Source: CAZNFR01 sp964572225
Lineage (GTDB): Bacteria; Bacteroidota; Bacteroidia; Bacteroidales; GCA-2748055
Direction of reading: 5' to 3'
Assembly (NCBI GenBank): GCA_964572225.1
Contig: CAZNFR010000007.1
Coordinates: 1-64,000, forward strand
Length of the DNA: 64,000 nucleotides
Shown here: positions 28,233-37,781 of the stretch, piece after piece
Layout of the letters: each line of letters begins with the position of its first letter
How positions within the stretch are numbered: position 1 is the first letter of the stretch
Position numbers and translations under genes: made by a program
Notes under the pieces: generated by a model
What the model was told of the DNA's origin: nothing
Databases searched by the model: none
The model's input: only the letters and a program-made list of their open reading frames with translations

Positions 28233-29354
28233 TCAGGTCGTTTTCCGGTAACTAAGTACAGCTATATATAGGATTACTAGCGAATAAATCAACATGGAAA
28301 TAAACTCCCTCTGAATATCTCCGAAATCCGAACCTTTCAGCATGATCATCCTGATCACTTTCATAAAATATGCAATAGGGTTCACAATGTTTACCTGTCG
28401 AGCCCAATCGGGCATACTTTCTACCGGAGTAAATATGCCTGACATAAGAATAAAGGTCAGCAGAAAGAAGAATGAAAGGAACATAACCTGTTGTTGATTG
28501 CTGGACAGAGAAGAGAGAAACAAACCAAATCCCAATACCACCAGGAGGTAAACCGAAGCAAAAGCGAAAAGTAAAGGGATACTTCCGAGGAACGGAACAT
28601 CAAATATTATTCTTCCCAGAAACAAACCAAATCCCAGTTCAAAAAGGCCTATTATCCAGAAAGGCAATAATTTGCTGATGATAAACTGGTATTTCTTAAC
28701 CGGCGTAACATTGACCTGTTCGGCGGTGCCAAGTTCCTTTTCCCGGACCAGATTAAGAGCAGTAAGAAACATTCCAATGAGGGTTACAAGGATTACGAGG
28801 ATACCTGGTACCATGTAAATATGGTAGTTGAGATCGGGATTGTACCAGAACGCAGTGCTGATATTAATTCTTTTGGTTTTTGAAAGATCACGAATGTTGA
28901 AAAGATCCATGCTGAGATTTTGATTGAAATCTGCAAGTATACTTCCGGTATATGCATTGATTAGTCCTGCTTCCGTAGCATTGACAGCATCAATAAGGAC
29001 CTGAAGCGACGCCTTTTTTTCATTAATTAAATTTCTTTCAATTCCCCGGTTAAAAACCATGATCATGTTTATATCCCCTTTTACTAACCTGGATTCTGCA
29101 ATTGCGAGAGAAGTTCCGGAACCGGTAAACCTGTAAAAAGGGGAACCCAGCATGCGTGACTGGATCTGTTGGCTGGTCGTGGATTTATCCATATCAATAA
29201 TGAAATACTTAATTTCTTTCATTTCAAGATTTGCAGCATACACTAGCAGGATCAATTGCACAAAGGGTACCAGAAAGATGACGGGAAGAATTACCCTGTT
29301 CCTGAATATCTGGATGAATTCTTTCCTTAACATATTGAGCAATATTCTTATCAT
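28233..29354 (-). CDS. ABC-2 type permease (YbhR/YbhS-like)
   Basis: A 373-residue transport permease: one N-terminal helix, a large extracytoplasmic domain (about 40-170), and five C-terminal helices (about 175-370) with the ABC-2 motif in NLVREKELGTAEQ. Family members form the membrane channel of drug or lipid exporters. It is the last gene of the operon that begins with TetR/TolC/HlyD and partners with the paralogous permease 29440-30546. It is convergent to the thioredoxin-like gene. Confidence 0.92.
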   Translation of the reverse strand: MIRILLNMLRKEFIQIFRNRVILPVIFLVPFVQLILLVYAANLEMKEIKYFIIDMDKSTTSQQIQSRMLGSPFYRFTGSGTSLAIAESRLVKGDINMIMVFNRGIERNLINEKKASLQVLIDAVNATEAGLINAYTGSILADFNQNLSMDLFNIRDLSKTKRINISTAFWYNPDLNYHIYMVPGILVILVTLIGMFLTALNLVREKELGTAEQVNVTPVKKYQFIISKLLPFWIIGLFELGFGLFLGRIIFDVPFLGSIPLLFAFASVYLLVVLGFGLFLSSLSSNQQQVMFLSFFFLLTFILMSGIFTPVESMPDWARQVNIVNPIAYFMKVIRMIMLKGSDFGDIQREFISMLIYSLVILYIAVLSYRKTT

Positions 29355-29439
29355 TGTATAATTAGGTTTGATATTTTTTGTTTTCGGGCTTATTAACCAC
29401 CTCTTATTTTACCCCAGGGGCGCATAATTACCTGTTAGT

Positions 29440-30546
29440 CTATTCCAGTCTTATTTTGAATCGTTTTATGCTAAGCACTATGAAAATCATTGTCATACCC
29501 AGGAGAATAATGGCTTCTTTAGCAATATATTCCATCCCTGTTCCCTTGATCATAATCTGTTTTATAATTTCAATAAACCATCTGGCCGGCATGATGGCAG
29601 ACAACCACTGAAGAATCAAAGGCATGTTATCAATCGGAAAGATAAATCCTGACAGTATTATGGTAGGCAGCATAAGGGTCAGCATGGAAATAAACATGGC
29701 TGTTTGCTGACTATTTGCGACGGTGGAAATAAAAATCCCTATAGAAAGAGCCAGTAAAATATACAAAATGGTCATTAGCAGCAATAAAACCAGGCTACCC
29801 GATACCGGTACTCCGAACACCAGATAACCCAGTAAAATGATAATACTTGCATTGACAAAGGCCAATCCAATGTATGGGGTAACCTTACCCAGAATGATCT
29901 GGACTGGTTGTAAAGGGCTTACTAACAAGGTTTCCATGGTACCTAGCTCTTTTTCCCGGGCGATACTTACGGAAGTCATAAGCGCAGAAATCAGAATAAG
30001 AATCAGGGCCATAGTACCGGGAACAAACATATATACACCTTTCAATCCCTGGTTAAAAACCATTCTCGGTTTATATTCAACCCCTGGTGATAAAATGAAA
30101 TTCCGGTTGATTTCCTTCAGAAAGGACTGAATAATTCCGGAAGTATAACCCGAAATCAGGTTTCCGGTATTGGCATCGGAGGCATCGGATATAATCCTCA
30201 GATCTGCTTGCCCTTCCGCAGTTAACTTTTCACCAAATGCCTTTTCAAAGATGATAACCTCCTTAACCTTTCCGCCCTGAAACATCTCGTTTATTTCCTC
30301 TTCCGATTCAAGGTAACGATCCACAATGAAGTAACCTGAGGATATTATTTTTCGTGTGATAGCATGAGTTGTATTATCGTGCGAATGATCGAGGATTGCG
30401 ATGCGAACATCCTTTATGTCATTGCTTACTACAAAGCCAAAAATTAATATTTGAGCCAATGGGATTCCAAATAAAATGATCAGAGTTCGGTAATCCCTGA
30501 AAATATGATAGAACTCTTTTGTTATGAAGGCAAAAAAACGTTTCAT
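29440..30546 (-). CDS. ABC-2 type permease (YbhR/YbhS-like)
   Basis: A 368-residue permease of the same architecture as its neighbour: N-terminal helix, extracytoplasmic domain (about 40-165) and C-terminal helices with SVSIAREKELGTMET, the ABC-2 coupling motif. It shares its start region with the stop of the HAD gene (30543-30546, ATGA), so the two are translationally coupled. The next permease follows after an 85-base gap. Two ATPase genes plus two permeases suggest a heterodimer-like arrangement as in the YbhGFSR system of E. coli. Confidence 0.92.
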   Translation of the reverse strand: MKRFFAFITKEFYHIFRDYRTLIILFGIPLAQILIFGFVVSNDIKDVRIAILDHSHDNTTHAITRKIISSGYFIVDRYLESEEEINEMFQGGKVKEVIIFEKAFGEKLTAEGQADLRIISDASDANTGNLISGYTSGIIQSFLKEINRNFILSPGVEYKPRMVFNQGLKGVYMFVPGTMALILILISALMTSVSIAREKELGTMETLLVSPLQPVQIILGKVTPYIGLAFVNASIIILLGYLVFGVPVSGSLVLLLLMTILYILLALSIGIFISTVANSQQTAMFISMLTLMLPTIILSGFIFPIDNMPLILQWLSAIMPARWFIEIIKQIMIKGTGMEYIAKEAIILLGMTMIFIVLSIKRFKIRLE

Positions 30547-31196
30547 GATTTACTCCATAGTTTAATTAGGTCTGAGATCTGAATCCGGGTAAAGTCATCG
30601 ATCACGCTATCAAGACCCTTAAGTTCCGATCTTTTATGGGAGGTTGCTACCCCAATAACTTTCATACCGGCATTTCTGGCAGCCCTGATGCCCTGAAATG
30701 AATCTTCAAATACGATACAATTTTCGGGTTCGATCTTTAACTTGGCCGAGGTTTTTAAAAAGATCTCCGGATCGGGTTTCCCGGATTTAATTTCGGATGC
30801 GTTAGTCCTCACTTCAAAAAACTCGAATAAACCTGTCCTTTCCAGGACAAAATCAACATTTTCTTCCGGTGCAGAGGTTGCAAGCGCGGTTTTTACCTTT
30901 GCGGATTTTAGTTGTTCAAGGAAATCTTTCAAACCGGGCAGTGGTTTAATGTCATCCCGGTATATATTCCGGTAGATTTCTTCCTTTTTTTTACCCATTC
31001 GCTCTGCTTCTTCATCGGGTATCTCTTTCTGAAATATGGTTTCCAAAATAGTTTTATTAGTACTTCCGAACCAGCTTTTAATCTCATTATCAGTCTTTTT
31101 TTTTCCATATTCCCGGCAAAACTGTTTCCATGCCTGGACGTGGTAGCGGTCATTATGGACCAACACACCATCCATATCAAATATTACTGCTTTCAT
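30543..31196 (-). CDS. HAD superfamily phosphatase (beta-phosphoglucomutase-like)
   Basis: A 217-residue HAD hydrolase. The conserved motifs are DMDGVL (motif I, residues 7-12), the TS of ATSAPEEN (II), KSGKPDPEIF (III, Lys) and VFEDSFQGIRAA (IV). The cap domain fits the phosphoglucomutase/phosphatase group that acts on phosphosugars. An earlier possible start at 31235 is less likely, because MKAVIFDMDG is the standard N-terminus. It overlaps the upstream ATPase gene by 20 bases and the downstream permease gene by 4, so it is part of the efflux operon. Confidence 0.9.
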   Translation of the reverse strand: MKAVIFDMDGVLVHNDRYHVQAWKQFCREYGKKKTDNEIKSWFGSTNKTILETIFQKEIPDEEAERMGKKKEEIYRNIYRDDIKPLPGLKDFLEQLKSAKVKTALATSAPEENVDFVLERTGLFEFFEVRTNASEIKSGKPDPEIFLKTSAKLKIEPENCIVFEDSFQGIRAARNAGMKVIGVATSHKRSELKGLDSVIDDFTRIQISDLIKLWSKS

Positions 31197-31932
31197 ACTC
31201 TTGTTTTTTTCGTGCAAGTTTGATAAAAACCTCATTCATACTTGCTGATTGATATTTTTCTTTAAGACCTGCCGGTGTATCCAGGGCTTCAATTCTACCA
31301 TCCACCATAATGGATACTCTGTCACAATATTCGGCTTCATCCATATAGTGTGTAGTAACGAAAACCGTTATTCCGGAGGAGGCGGTTTCATGGATCAGTT
31401 CCCAGAACTGTCTGCGGGTGACCGGATCCACACCTCCTGTGGGTTCATCCAGAAATACAATGTTTGGTTTATGAAATATTGCTACGGAGAAAGCTAATTT
31501 TTGACGCCAGCCCAGAGGAATGTCCCTAATCATCTGACTTTTAATGTCCTTAAAGTTTAGCCTTTCCAAAAGCTCATTTGCTCTTGTTTTGATTACATTT
31601 CGGCTAAGAGAATAAATTCCGGCGTAGTACCGAATGTTTTCCATTACGGTAAGGTCTTCGTATAATGAGAATCGTTGACTCATGTATCCGATTTTCCGTT
31701 TAATCTTTTCCCTTTCAAGGTAAACATCATGTCCGGCGACCCATATCTCACCGGAAGTAGGATAACTCAGTCCGCAAAGGATTCTGATTGTGGTTGTTTT
31801 TCCGGCACCATTTGCACCCAGAAAGCCAAAGACTTCGCCACTTTTCACATTAAAAGTCAGATTGTCATTGGCGGTAAAACTGCCGAATTTCTTAACCAGG
31901 TTGTTAACCTCTATGATTTCTTTCCTTTGCAT
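31177..31932 (-). CDS. ABC transporter ATP-binding protein (YbhF C-terminal half-like)
   Basis: A 251-residue ABC ATPase. Walker A is GANGAGKTT, Walker B is NIVFLDEPTGGVD; the signature, normally LSGGQ, is replaced by PLGWRQK, the variant also found in the C-terminal half of YbhF-type proteins. The H-loop is TTHYMDEAEYC. It overlaps the preceding ATPase gene by 29 bases and the HAD gene by 20. With its partner it would power drug or lipid export. Confidence 0.94.
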   Translation of the reverse strand: MQRKEIIEVNNLVKKFGSFTANDNLTFNVKSGEVFGFLGANGAGKTTTIRILCGLSYPTSGEIWVAGHDVYLEREKIKRKIGYMSQRFSLYEDLTVMENIRYYAGIYSLSRNVIKTRANELLERLNFKDIKSQMIRDIPLGWRQKLAFSVAIFHKPNIVFLDEPTGGVDPVTRRQFWELIHETASSGITVFVTTHYMDEAEYCDRVSIMVDGRIEALDTPAGLKEKYQSASMNEVFIKLARKKQEYESSNI

Positions 31933-32845
31933 GGTCCTCTTCTTTCATAAGATGAATAAAAGTATCTTCAATTCCGGGTCTGATCCTTGCCCATTTAAGC
32001 GGAAAATCCTTGTTTTCCAAAAACCGGGCTAACCTTTCTTCTGACTCTTTATCCCTGCTTGTGCTTACATGAATGTCCTGTCCGAAAAGCCATGCTGAAT
32101 GAACCCAGGAGAGGGTTCTTAGCTCATTGAGCAGCCTGAAGTTTTCTTTATTGGCAATTACTGAATAAAGATTGAGGTCGAATCTGCCAATTATCTTTCC
32201 CGGAGTATCGGAAGCCATGATCTCTCCTTTTTGCATCAGGGCAATCCGGTCGCATCGTGAGGCCTCGTCCATATAGGGCGTAGAAACCAGGATGCTTATT
32301 CCAAAACTTCTGATTTCATCAAGCAGGTCCCAGAATTCCTGTCTTGAAACTGCATCAACTCCCGTGGTAGGTTCATCCAGGATCAGAATCCCCGGACGGT
32401 GAATTAACGCACAGGAAAGCGCAAGCTTTTGCTTCATTCCCCCACTTAGCGCTCCTGCGCGGCGATTTTTAAATGGTTTCAATTGTTGATATACCGGTTT
32501 GATCAGATCGTAGTTTTCCTTCACGTTTGCCCCAAATACCTTTGCGTAAAAGTTCAGATTTTCCTCAACGCTTAGATCGTAGTACAGGGAGAACCGACCT
32601 GGCATATATCCGGTAATTTTGCGAATTTTTCTGTAATCCCTTACCACATTAAAACCCATAACGCTTACCTTTCCCTTGTCTGGCAATAGCAATGTTGCAA
32701 TAATGCGGAAAAGGGTGGTTTTCCCAGCCCCATCCGGCCCGATAACCCCATAAATCTCCTTAGCTGCGATCTCCAGGTTAATATCCCTTAATGCCTGAAT
32801 ATCCGTGTAGGATTTAGAGAGTCCCTCAATTTTTATTGCTTCCAT
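31904..32845 (-). CDS. ABC transporter ATP-binding protein (YbhF N-terminal half-like)
   Basis: A 313-residue ABC ATPase. Walker A is GPDGAGKTT, the signature is a regular LSGGMKQKL and Walker B is ILILDEPTTGVD. The C-terminal tail of about 90 residues is the accessory region of drug-type ABC ATPases. The ATG at 32845 is used; an upstream TTG would add three residues. It is the first of two ATPases encoded as separate genes, whereas in E. coli both are fused in YbhF. It overlaps the HlyD gene by 20 bases. Confidence 0.94.
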   Translation of the reverse strand: MEAIKIEGLSKSYTDIQALRDINLEIAAKEIYGVIGPDGAGKTTLFRIIATLLLPDKGKVSVMGFNVVRDYRKIRKITGYMPGRFSLYYDLSVEENLNFYAKVFGANVKENYDLIKPVYQQLKPFKNRRAGALSGGMKQKLALSCALIHRPGILILDEPTTGVDAVSRQEFWDLLDEIRSFGISILVSTPYMDEASRCDRIALMQKGEIMASDTPGKIIGRFDLNLYSVIANKENFRLLNELRTLSWVHSAWLFGQDIHVSTSRDKESEERLARFLENKDFPLKWARIRPGIEDTFIHLMKEEDHAKERNHRG

Positions 32846-33737
32846 GGTTTCCAAGAAGATTTATTTCCCCAGGCATGCCGAGTTTAAGGCTACCATCATT
32901 GGCTACTCTTACTTTGAGTCCGTAAACAAGGTTTACACGGTCCTCCCGGGTTTGGATAATTTTGGGAGTAAATTCTGCCTCATCGCTTATCCATGCAACC
33001 CGTCCGGTCAGTTCCTTCATTTCACCCATATTTTCATCAATCCTGACTCCTACCCTTTCGCCTAATTTAATGCTCGAAAGCTGGCTCCCATCAATGTATG
33101 CATATAGAGTTAGCGTATCCATATTTGCCATTTTAAATATGGGTTTTCCAATACTGACAAATTCTCCTTCTCTGGTAAATACTTCGAGAACCTTTCCTTT
33201 TACCGGGACGTTTACATAAGATCTATTTATTTGATCTTCAATTTGTTGAATTTGCATGGCCATTGCTTCCAGCTCGGCAAAAACCGTTTGTCTGCGACTC
33301 AGCAAAACCTCATTTTTTGCTATATGTAAGGTTAGTTTCTCCTCCAGATCCTCCACCTGTTTTTCGGTTGCCGCCTGATTTTCCCTTAGATTGCGGAAAC
33401 GTTTTAGTTCCTTTTCAATGCTTTGGATTTCCAGGAGATTTACCTGATTTTCCTTATTAATCTGAATCAGATTGGATTCTACGGCTTTCCTACGTGCCAG
33501 TATTTCCTTTTTTTGAAGATACAGGCGAGTAGTATCCGTGAAGCCCAGCTTTTCTCCCTGGCTAACATTCGCACCTTCGGTTACAGTCAAAACCAATAGT
33601 TTTCCATTGGATTCCGAAGAAACCATTATGTCGTCTGTTTCAAAATTCCCATAGGCAAAAGCCCTTTCATTTGCCCGATTACAGGATGTTCCCATGAATA
33701 CCAGAAAAAGAAGCAGACCGTTTAGATAGGTTTTCAT
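32826..33737 (-). CDS. HlyD family periplasmic adaptor (membrane fusion lipoprotein)
   Basis: A 303-residue adaptor with a lipoprotein signal peptide ending at GTSC (Cys19), a beta-barrel/biotinyl-lipoyl domain split around a coiled coil (about 75-170), and the lipoyl-like return strand with GKVLEVFTREGEFVSIGKP. It links the ABC permeases to the TolC channel encoded next to it. Its end overlaps the ATPase gene. This position fits the YbhG component of a YbhGFSR-type exporter. Confidence 0.9.
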   Translation of the reverse strand: MKTYLNGLLLFLVFMGTSCNRANERAFAYGNFETDDIMVSSESNGKLLVLTVTEGANVSQGEKLGFTDTTRLYLQKKEILARRKAVESNLIQINKENQVNLLEIQSIEKELKRFRNLRENQAATEKQVEDLEEKLTLHIAKNEVLLSRRQTVFAELEAMAMQIQQIEDQINRSYVNVPVKGKVLEVFTREGEFVSIGKPIFKMANMDTLTLYAYIDGSQLSSIKLGERVGVRIDENMGEMKELTGRVAWISDEAEFTPKIIQTREDRVNLVYGLKVRVANDGSLKLGMPGEINLLGNHGSNKN

Positions 33738-33776
33738 ACGTTAATTTTTTATGGTAATTAGATGTTAAGATTCGAG

Positions 33777-35048
33777 TTAGAGCTTACCCTTTAAAAGCTT
33801 CATAAAGGCTAATCCTTTTTGCAACTGAATCCGGGTATGATTTAATTCCAGGTGAGCCAGCTTTTCCTGATTCAGCACCGAAACATAATCGATGGTTTTA
33901 ATTATTCCGTTTTCCAGCTGGGATTGGTATGTTTCAGAGATTTTCCTCCGTAAAGAATGAATTTTCTCTAGTTCCCTCAGATTTTCTCTCTTAGAGGATA
34001 AATATTCTTCCTGTTTCATGATACTTAACTCGAGATTTTGTAAAAACTCATTCCGGTTATCCCGAATAAGTTCGGATTGTAGTTTCAGGTTTTCCAGCTC
34101 GTCCTGAGTTTTCCCCCAATTCCAGATATTCCATTTTACTCCTGCCCCAACTACGTAGTAGGAGTCAAAATTGTCATTCAGAAAATTTAGTCCGGGATTC
34201 CCGTAACCAACCTGACCAAAAGCATATATAAAAGGCATTCTGGCTGTTTTTTTAAGTTCTCTGGAAAGATCTAATTCAGAAATATGAAGATCATACAAAT
34301 CCAGCTCTTTTCTGCTTATGCTGTCACTATCCGTGTAGAAATCCGATTCATCGAGGATGAGTTCCACGTCGGTTTTCAGTCCCGTTCGTTCCTTCAGGAT
34401 GTTGGAGTATAACAGCCTCTTATTTGTCATTTCCGTGAGTTGTTGATTTGCCTTGAGAAGCTCCACTTCAAGAAGATCGATATCGGAGGGTAATAAAATC
34501 CCTTGCTCCAAAGAGGACTTTCCAAGCCGGATGTTTTCCTCCAGCAGTTCAATATTAAGTCGTATAACCTTTTCGTTAAGCTGCAATTCCAGGATTCCGA
34601 AATACAGTTCCAGTATTTCCTCCTTAACCCGGTCTGCATTGATCTCCAGCTGAATTTTTAAAAGATCCGAGTTTGAGTTTGTAAGTTCTTTTTTATGTTT
34701 GGTTACACCCCCATCAAAGATTTTCTGGTTAACTTCCATATAGATTTTATACTGGTCCTTGGGAGCAGAAGGAAAATCGAAACTAAGGCCTTGGATTTCC
34801 GGACTTATTTCAACTACGTCAGACTGATAGCTGGCCATTCCGTTTAGTGTCAGCTCCGGCAGCCAGCTGGACGAGAGAATGTGGATTTGATTTTTTTCGA
34901 TCTTTTCCAAAGTGGTCATTCCCTGAAGCGTGGGATAGTTCTTGACTGCAAGATTGAGTGCCTCTCCCAGTTTCAATGTATCCTGACAATTTACCCCGGG
35001 TAGGGAGAAAACCAAAAAGGCAAATAACGCAAGTCGTATAAGATTCAT
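33777..35048 (-). CDS. TolC family outer membrane channel
   Basis: A 423-residue protein with a signal peptide (MNLIRLALFAFLVFSLPGVNCQ) and the two long coiled-coil helical halves of TolC-like proteins, visible as heptad-rich Leu/Glu/Lys runs at about 60-200 and 300-420. It forms the exit duct of the exporter. It lies between the TetR gene (13 bases) and the HlyD gene (39 bases). Confidence 0.88.
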   Translation of the reverse strand: MNLIRLALFAFLVFSLPGVNCQDTLKLGEALNLAVKNYPTLQGMTTLEKIEKNQIHILSSSWLPELTLNGMASYQSDVVEISPEIQGLSFDFPSAPKDQYKIYMEVNQKIFDGGVTKHKKELTNSNSDLLKIQLEINADRVKEEILELYFGILELQLNEKVIRLNIELLEENIRLGKSSLEQGILLPSDIDLLEVELLKANQQLTEMTNKRLLYSNILKERTGLKTDVELILDESDFYTDSDSISRKELDLYDLHISELDLSRELKKTARMPFIYAFGQVGYGNPGLNFLNDNFDSYYVVGAGVKWNIWNWGKTQDELENLKLQSELIRDNRNEFLQNLELSIMKQEEYLSSKRENLRELEKIHSLRRKISETYQSQLENGIIKTIDYVSVLNQEKLAHLELNHTRIQLQKGLAFMKLLKGKL

Positions 35049-35061
35049 TTTTCCTAAAAAG

Positions 35062-35688
35062 TTATGGGTTGGTTTGCAATGGTGCGATTGATGACATAAA
35101 GTATTTTTTAAGGCTATCCACCCTTTTCCTCAGGAAGAGGTCAAATTCATGGTCGCTGCCCTGGAAAATCATTCCTTTGATCATAGGTCCACCTGCAAAG
35201 GGGAATACAATAAGTGAAAGAAGATTGATAATGATCTCCCTGGGGTCCATGGCCCTTAATTCACCATTGTCAATACTTTCTCTCAATTGTCCCAGTGTTT
35301 TCTCCGGATTAATTCCGCGGGAACGTATCAGGGAAATTAATCTTCCAGGATTTTCATTTAATTCCTGCATGACAAACAGAGGGGTGAGTGGACTTTTCAT
35401 AAGAATGGTGATGTATTGCTCAATAAATTTCTCCATTTTTGTTTTGATGGGTTCTGGGGAGTTCATCAGCTCTGCAATGGCCGGGATAAAATTCAGAAAG
35501 ACTTTCTCAAAGATCAACATAAACAATTTGTCCTTACTTCGAAAATAGTAATTAAGCAGGGTTCGGTTAATACCCGCTTCAATGGCGATATCCTGCATGG
35601 AGGTACCGGCTTTTCCCTTGCGGACAAAAACCTTTGTTGCAGCCTCAATGATGCGGGTTTCCATCTCGGTCGATAATTGCTCATTCAT
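35062..35688 (-). CDS. TetR/AcrR family regulator of the efflux operon
   Basis: A 208-residue regulator. The N-terminal HTH (about 8-55) has AATKVFVRKGKAGTSMQDIA and GINRTLLNYYFRSKDKLF, the TetR pattern. The C-terminal ligand domain has no recognisable specificity. The ATG at 35688 is used rather than the TTG at 35697. It heads the operon; a 13-base inverted repeat lies 24-36 bases upstream of its start and is a candidate operator, so it probably represses its own operon until a ligand binds. Confidence 0.93.
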   Translation of the reverse strand: MNEQLSTEMETRIIEAATKVFVRKGKAGTSMQDIAIEAGINRTLLNYYFRSKDKLFMLIFEKVFLNFIPAIAELMNSPEPIKTKMEKFIEQYITILMKSPLTPLFVMQELNENPGRLISLIRSRGINPEKTLGQLRESIDNGELRAMDPREIIINLLSLIVFPFAGGPMIKGMIFQGSDHEFDLFLRKRVDSLKKYFMSSIAPLQTNP

Positions 35689-35711
35689 ATTTAACAAATT
35701 GGTTTAACAAT

Positions 35712-35724
35712 AACGTCAAACGTT
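35712..35724. promoter_or_regulatory. Candidate TetR operator AACGT-CAA-ACGTT
   Basis: A perfect inverted repeat of five bases per arm and a 3-base spacer at 35712-35724, upstream of the TetR gene and close to a TACTTTTA element on the minus strand. The position and symmetry suit a TetR dimer; that this protein binds it is inference. Confidence 0.45.
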
Positions 35725-35919
35725 TTTGTAAAAGTATAATTTTTGTTAGTACAAGTCAAGTTATCTGGCGAAATTCTTAACTAATTTGTAGGTTGTTTTT
35801 AGTTTCCTGACCGATTTGGCTTTGAGGCATCGGTTCTTAATTGCATTTTTTGTTTATTTGTTATTGATTTTTAGATTGAATAAGTTTAAGCGAAAAATTC
35901 ATTGACAATTATTAGTGAG

Positions 35920-37773
35920 ATGAAAAAAGACCCCTTCAGCAGCAACCCTTTAAATCATGAATCTGGCCGGGGAAGTCACCCCATAACTGGCAGGGTTTTA
36001 TCGAAGAAATACAAAGTACTGAATCCTGATTGGGTCTCACTGGTCCTCCTCCTGGGATTCCTTGTTTTTCTGACAAGTGCATGTAAAACTTATCAACCGA
36101 GTATTTCTGCGGTTGAAATGAAGAAAAACCTGGATTATCTTGCATCCGATTCCTTAAAGGGAAGATACCCGGGAAGCCTTGAGGATACGGAGCTTTTAAA
36201 CTTTTTAGCATCGGAGTTTGAAAAGTACGGACTGGAGGCGCCAGAAGGTGGATATATTCAATACTTTGAGGTTCCATCAACCCTAAGTTACCCTGAGGAA
36301 AACCGGGCTCTCTACGACCAGCAGGAATTAACCTTCGGTGATCAGTACATCCCGCTGATCCTGTCTTCCAGTCAAAATCTTACTGCTCCTGTTATATTTG
36401 GGGGATATGGTTTTGAAGTCAGCGAGGGTAGCAAGTCCAGAAATGATTATCAAAATATTTCTTTGAACGGGGAATGGGTGCTGATTGTTGAGGGAGTTCC
36501 GGAGGAAATCCCTGAGTTCACGAACAGGAGTGATATCAGGGATAAGGTGAGGCTTGCTCAGGAGAAGGGAGCTGGGGGAGTAATATTCACCGGAAATAAT
36601 GATCTATCGCCAGAGACCCGGCCTCAGGGATTCACATCCGGACTCATTCCTGTGATCCGAATCAATGAAAAGATGACCGCTGAGTTACTTAAAGGCATGG
36701 GCTTATCCCCTGCTTTATTATCCCAGGACGATGTTTTGCGGGTTCCGGACAAAGAATATAAAACTTCCTTACATTTTACTGCAGAAATATATATTAACAG
36801 GCAGGTTGCAAGAACCGGGAATGTAATTGGTATCCTAAAAGGGTTCGATGAAGAGCTTAGGAATGAATGGGTTTTAATCGGTGCTCACCATGATCATCTG
36901 GGAATGGGAGGACCTAATTCCTCCAGCAGGCGACCGGATACGCTGGCTGTCCATAACGGGGCCGATGATAATGCATCGGGTGTGGCTGCTGTGCTTGAGC
37001 TTGCCCAGTACTTCGCTTCGGATTCTTCCAATCAAAGGACCATGGTATTTGCAACTTTTGGTGCGGAAGAAATGGGTTTACTGGGTTCGAAATACATGAG
37101 TGATCATAGTTTTCTTGACATTACGGATATGCAACTGATGTTGAACATGGATATGGTTGGAAGAATGCGCAAAGATTCTGTTCTTCAGATTGGAGGAGTA
37201 GGGACCTCCCCTGTCTTTTCCGGTATGTTGGATTCCTTAAACCAGCAATGGAAACTAAAACTTGAAAAATCGGAAGCAGGATACGGACCTTCTGATCATG
37301 CATCGTTTTATGCAAAGAATGTCCCCGTATTATTTTTCAGTACAGGTGCACATTCAGACTATCATACTCCTTATGATGATGTTGATTCTCTGAATTTTGC
37401 AGGTATGGAACTGGCTACCCGTTACATAGCCTCTGTTGCAAGCATCCTGACAAATTATCCTGAAAGGCTTGATTTTACGGAGGCAGGTCCAAGGGCTGGA
37501 GAAACAAGATCTTATACCCAAGGAGTAACCCTGGGGATTATGCCGGATGTAGGGGGTGGTGAAGAGGGTCTGAAGGTGCTGGCAGTAACGGAAGGCAGGC
37601 CGGCCTATCATGGGGGAGTGAAAAAAGGAGATGTGATCATAGATATTGAAGGAGAAAGTATTAAAAATGTATATGATTACATGTACCAGCTAAAGAAATT
37701 TAAAGCAGGACAAAGTATCATTGTTAAGGTTTACCGTAATGGTGAAGAAATTGATCTTTTAATAAAACTTTAA
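35920..37773 (+). CDS. M28 family aminopeptidase with PA and PDZ domains, membrane-linked
   Basis: A 617-residue exported protein. It begins with an unusual 44-residue hydrophilic stretch, then a hydrophobic helix ending LTSACKT, a lipoprotein-like site. An M28 catalytic domain with an inserted PA domain follows; the dizinc motifs are GAHHDHLG, NGADDNASG, FGAEEMGLLGS and MNMDMVGR, plus a later His in GAHSDYHTPYDD. A C-terminal PDZ domain (about 535-615) contains the GVKKGDVIIDIEG loop. It starts at the ATG at 35920; an in-frame TTG at 35902 is ignored. It is probably an envelope peptidase for oligopeptides. The gene 8 bases downstream may be co-transcribed. Confidence 0.92.
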   Translation: MKKDPFSSNPLNHESGRGSHPITGRVLSKKYKVLNPDWVSLVLLLGFLVFLTSACKTYQPSISAVEMKKNLDYLASDSLKGRYPGSLEDTELLNFLASEFEKYGLEAPEGGYIQYFEVPSTLSYPEENRALYDQQELTFGDQYIPLILSSSQNLTAPVIFGGYGFEVSEGSKSRNDYQNISLNGEWVLIVEGVPEEIPEFTNRSDIRDKVRLAQEKGAGGVIFTGNNDLSPETRPQGFTSGLIPVIRINEKMTAELLKGMGLSPALLSQDDVLRVPDKEYKTSLHFTAEIYINRQVARTGNVIGILKGFDEELRNEWVLIGAHHDHLGMGGPNSSSRRPDTLAVHNGADDNASGVAAVLELAQYFASDSSNQRTMVFATFGAEEMGLLGSKYMSDHSFLDITDMQLMLNMDMVGRMRKDSVLQIGGVGTSPVFSGMLDSLNQQWKLKLEKSEAGYGPSDHASFYAKNVPVLFFSTGAHSDYHTPYDDVDSLNFAGMELATRYIASVASILTNYPERLDFTEAGPRAGETRSYTQGVTLGIMPDVGGGEEGLKVLAVTEGRPAYHGGVKKGDVIIDIEGESIKNVYDYMYQLKKFKAGQSIIVKVYRNGEEIDLLIKL

Positions 37774-37781
37774 TTAAGAAA

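Noticed and set aside
28218..28237. Hairpin CCTGA...TCAGG between the thioredoxin and permease genes as terminator
   Set aside because: Only five base pairs and no T-run.
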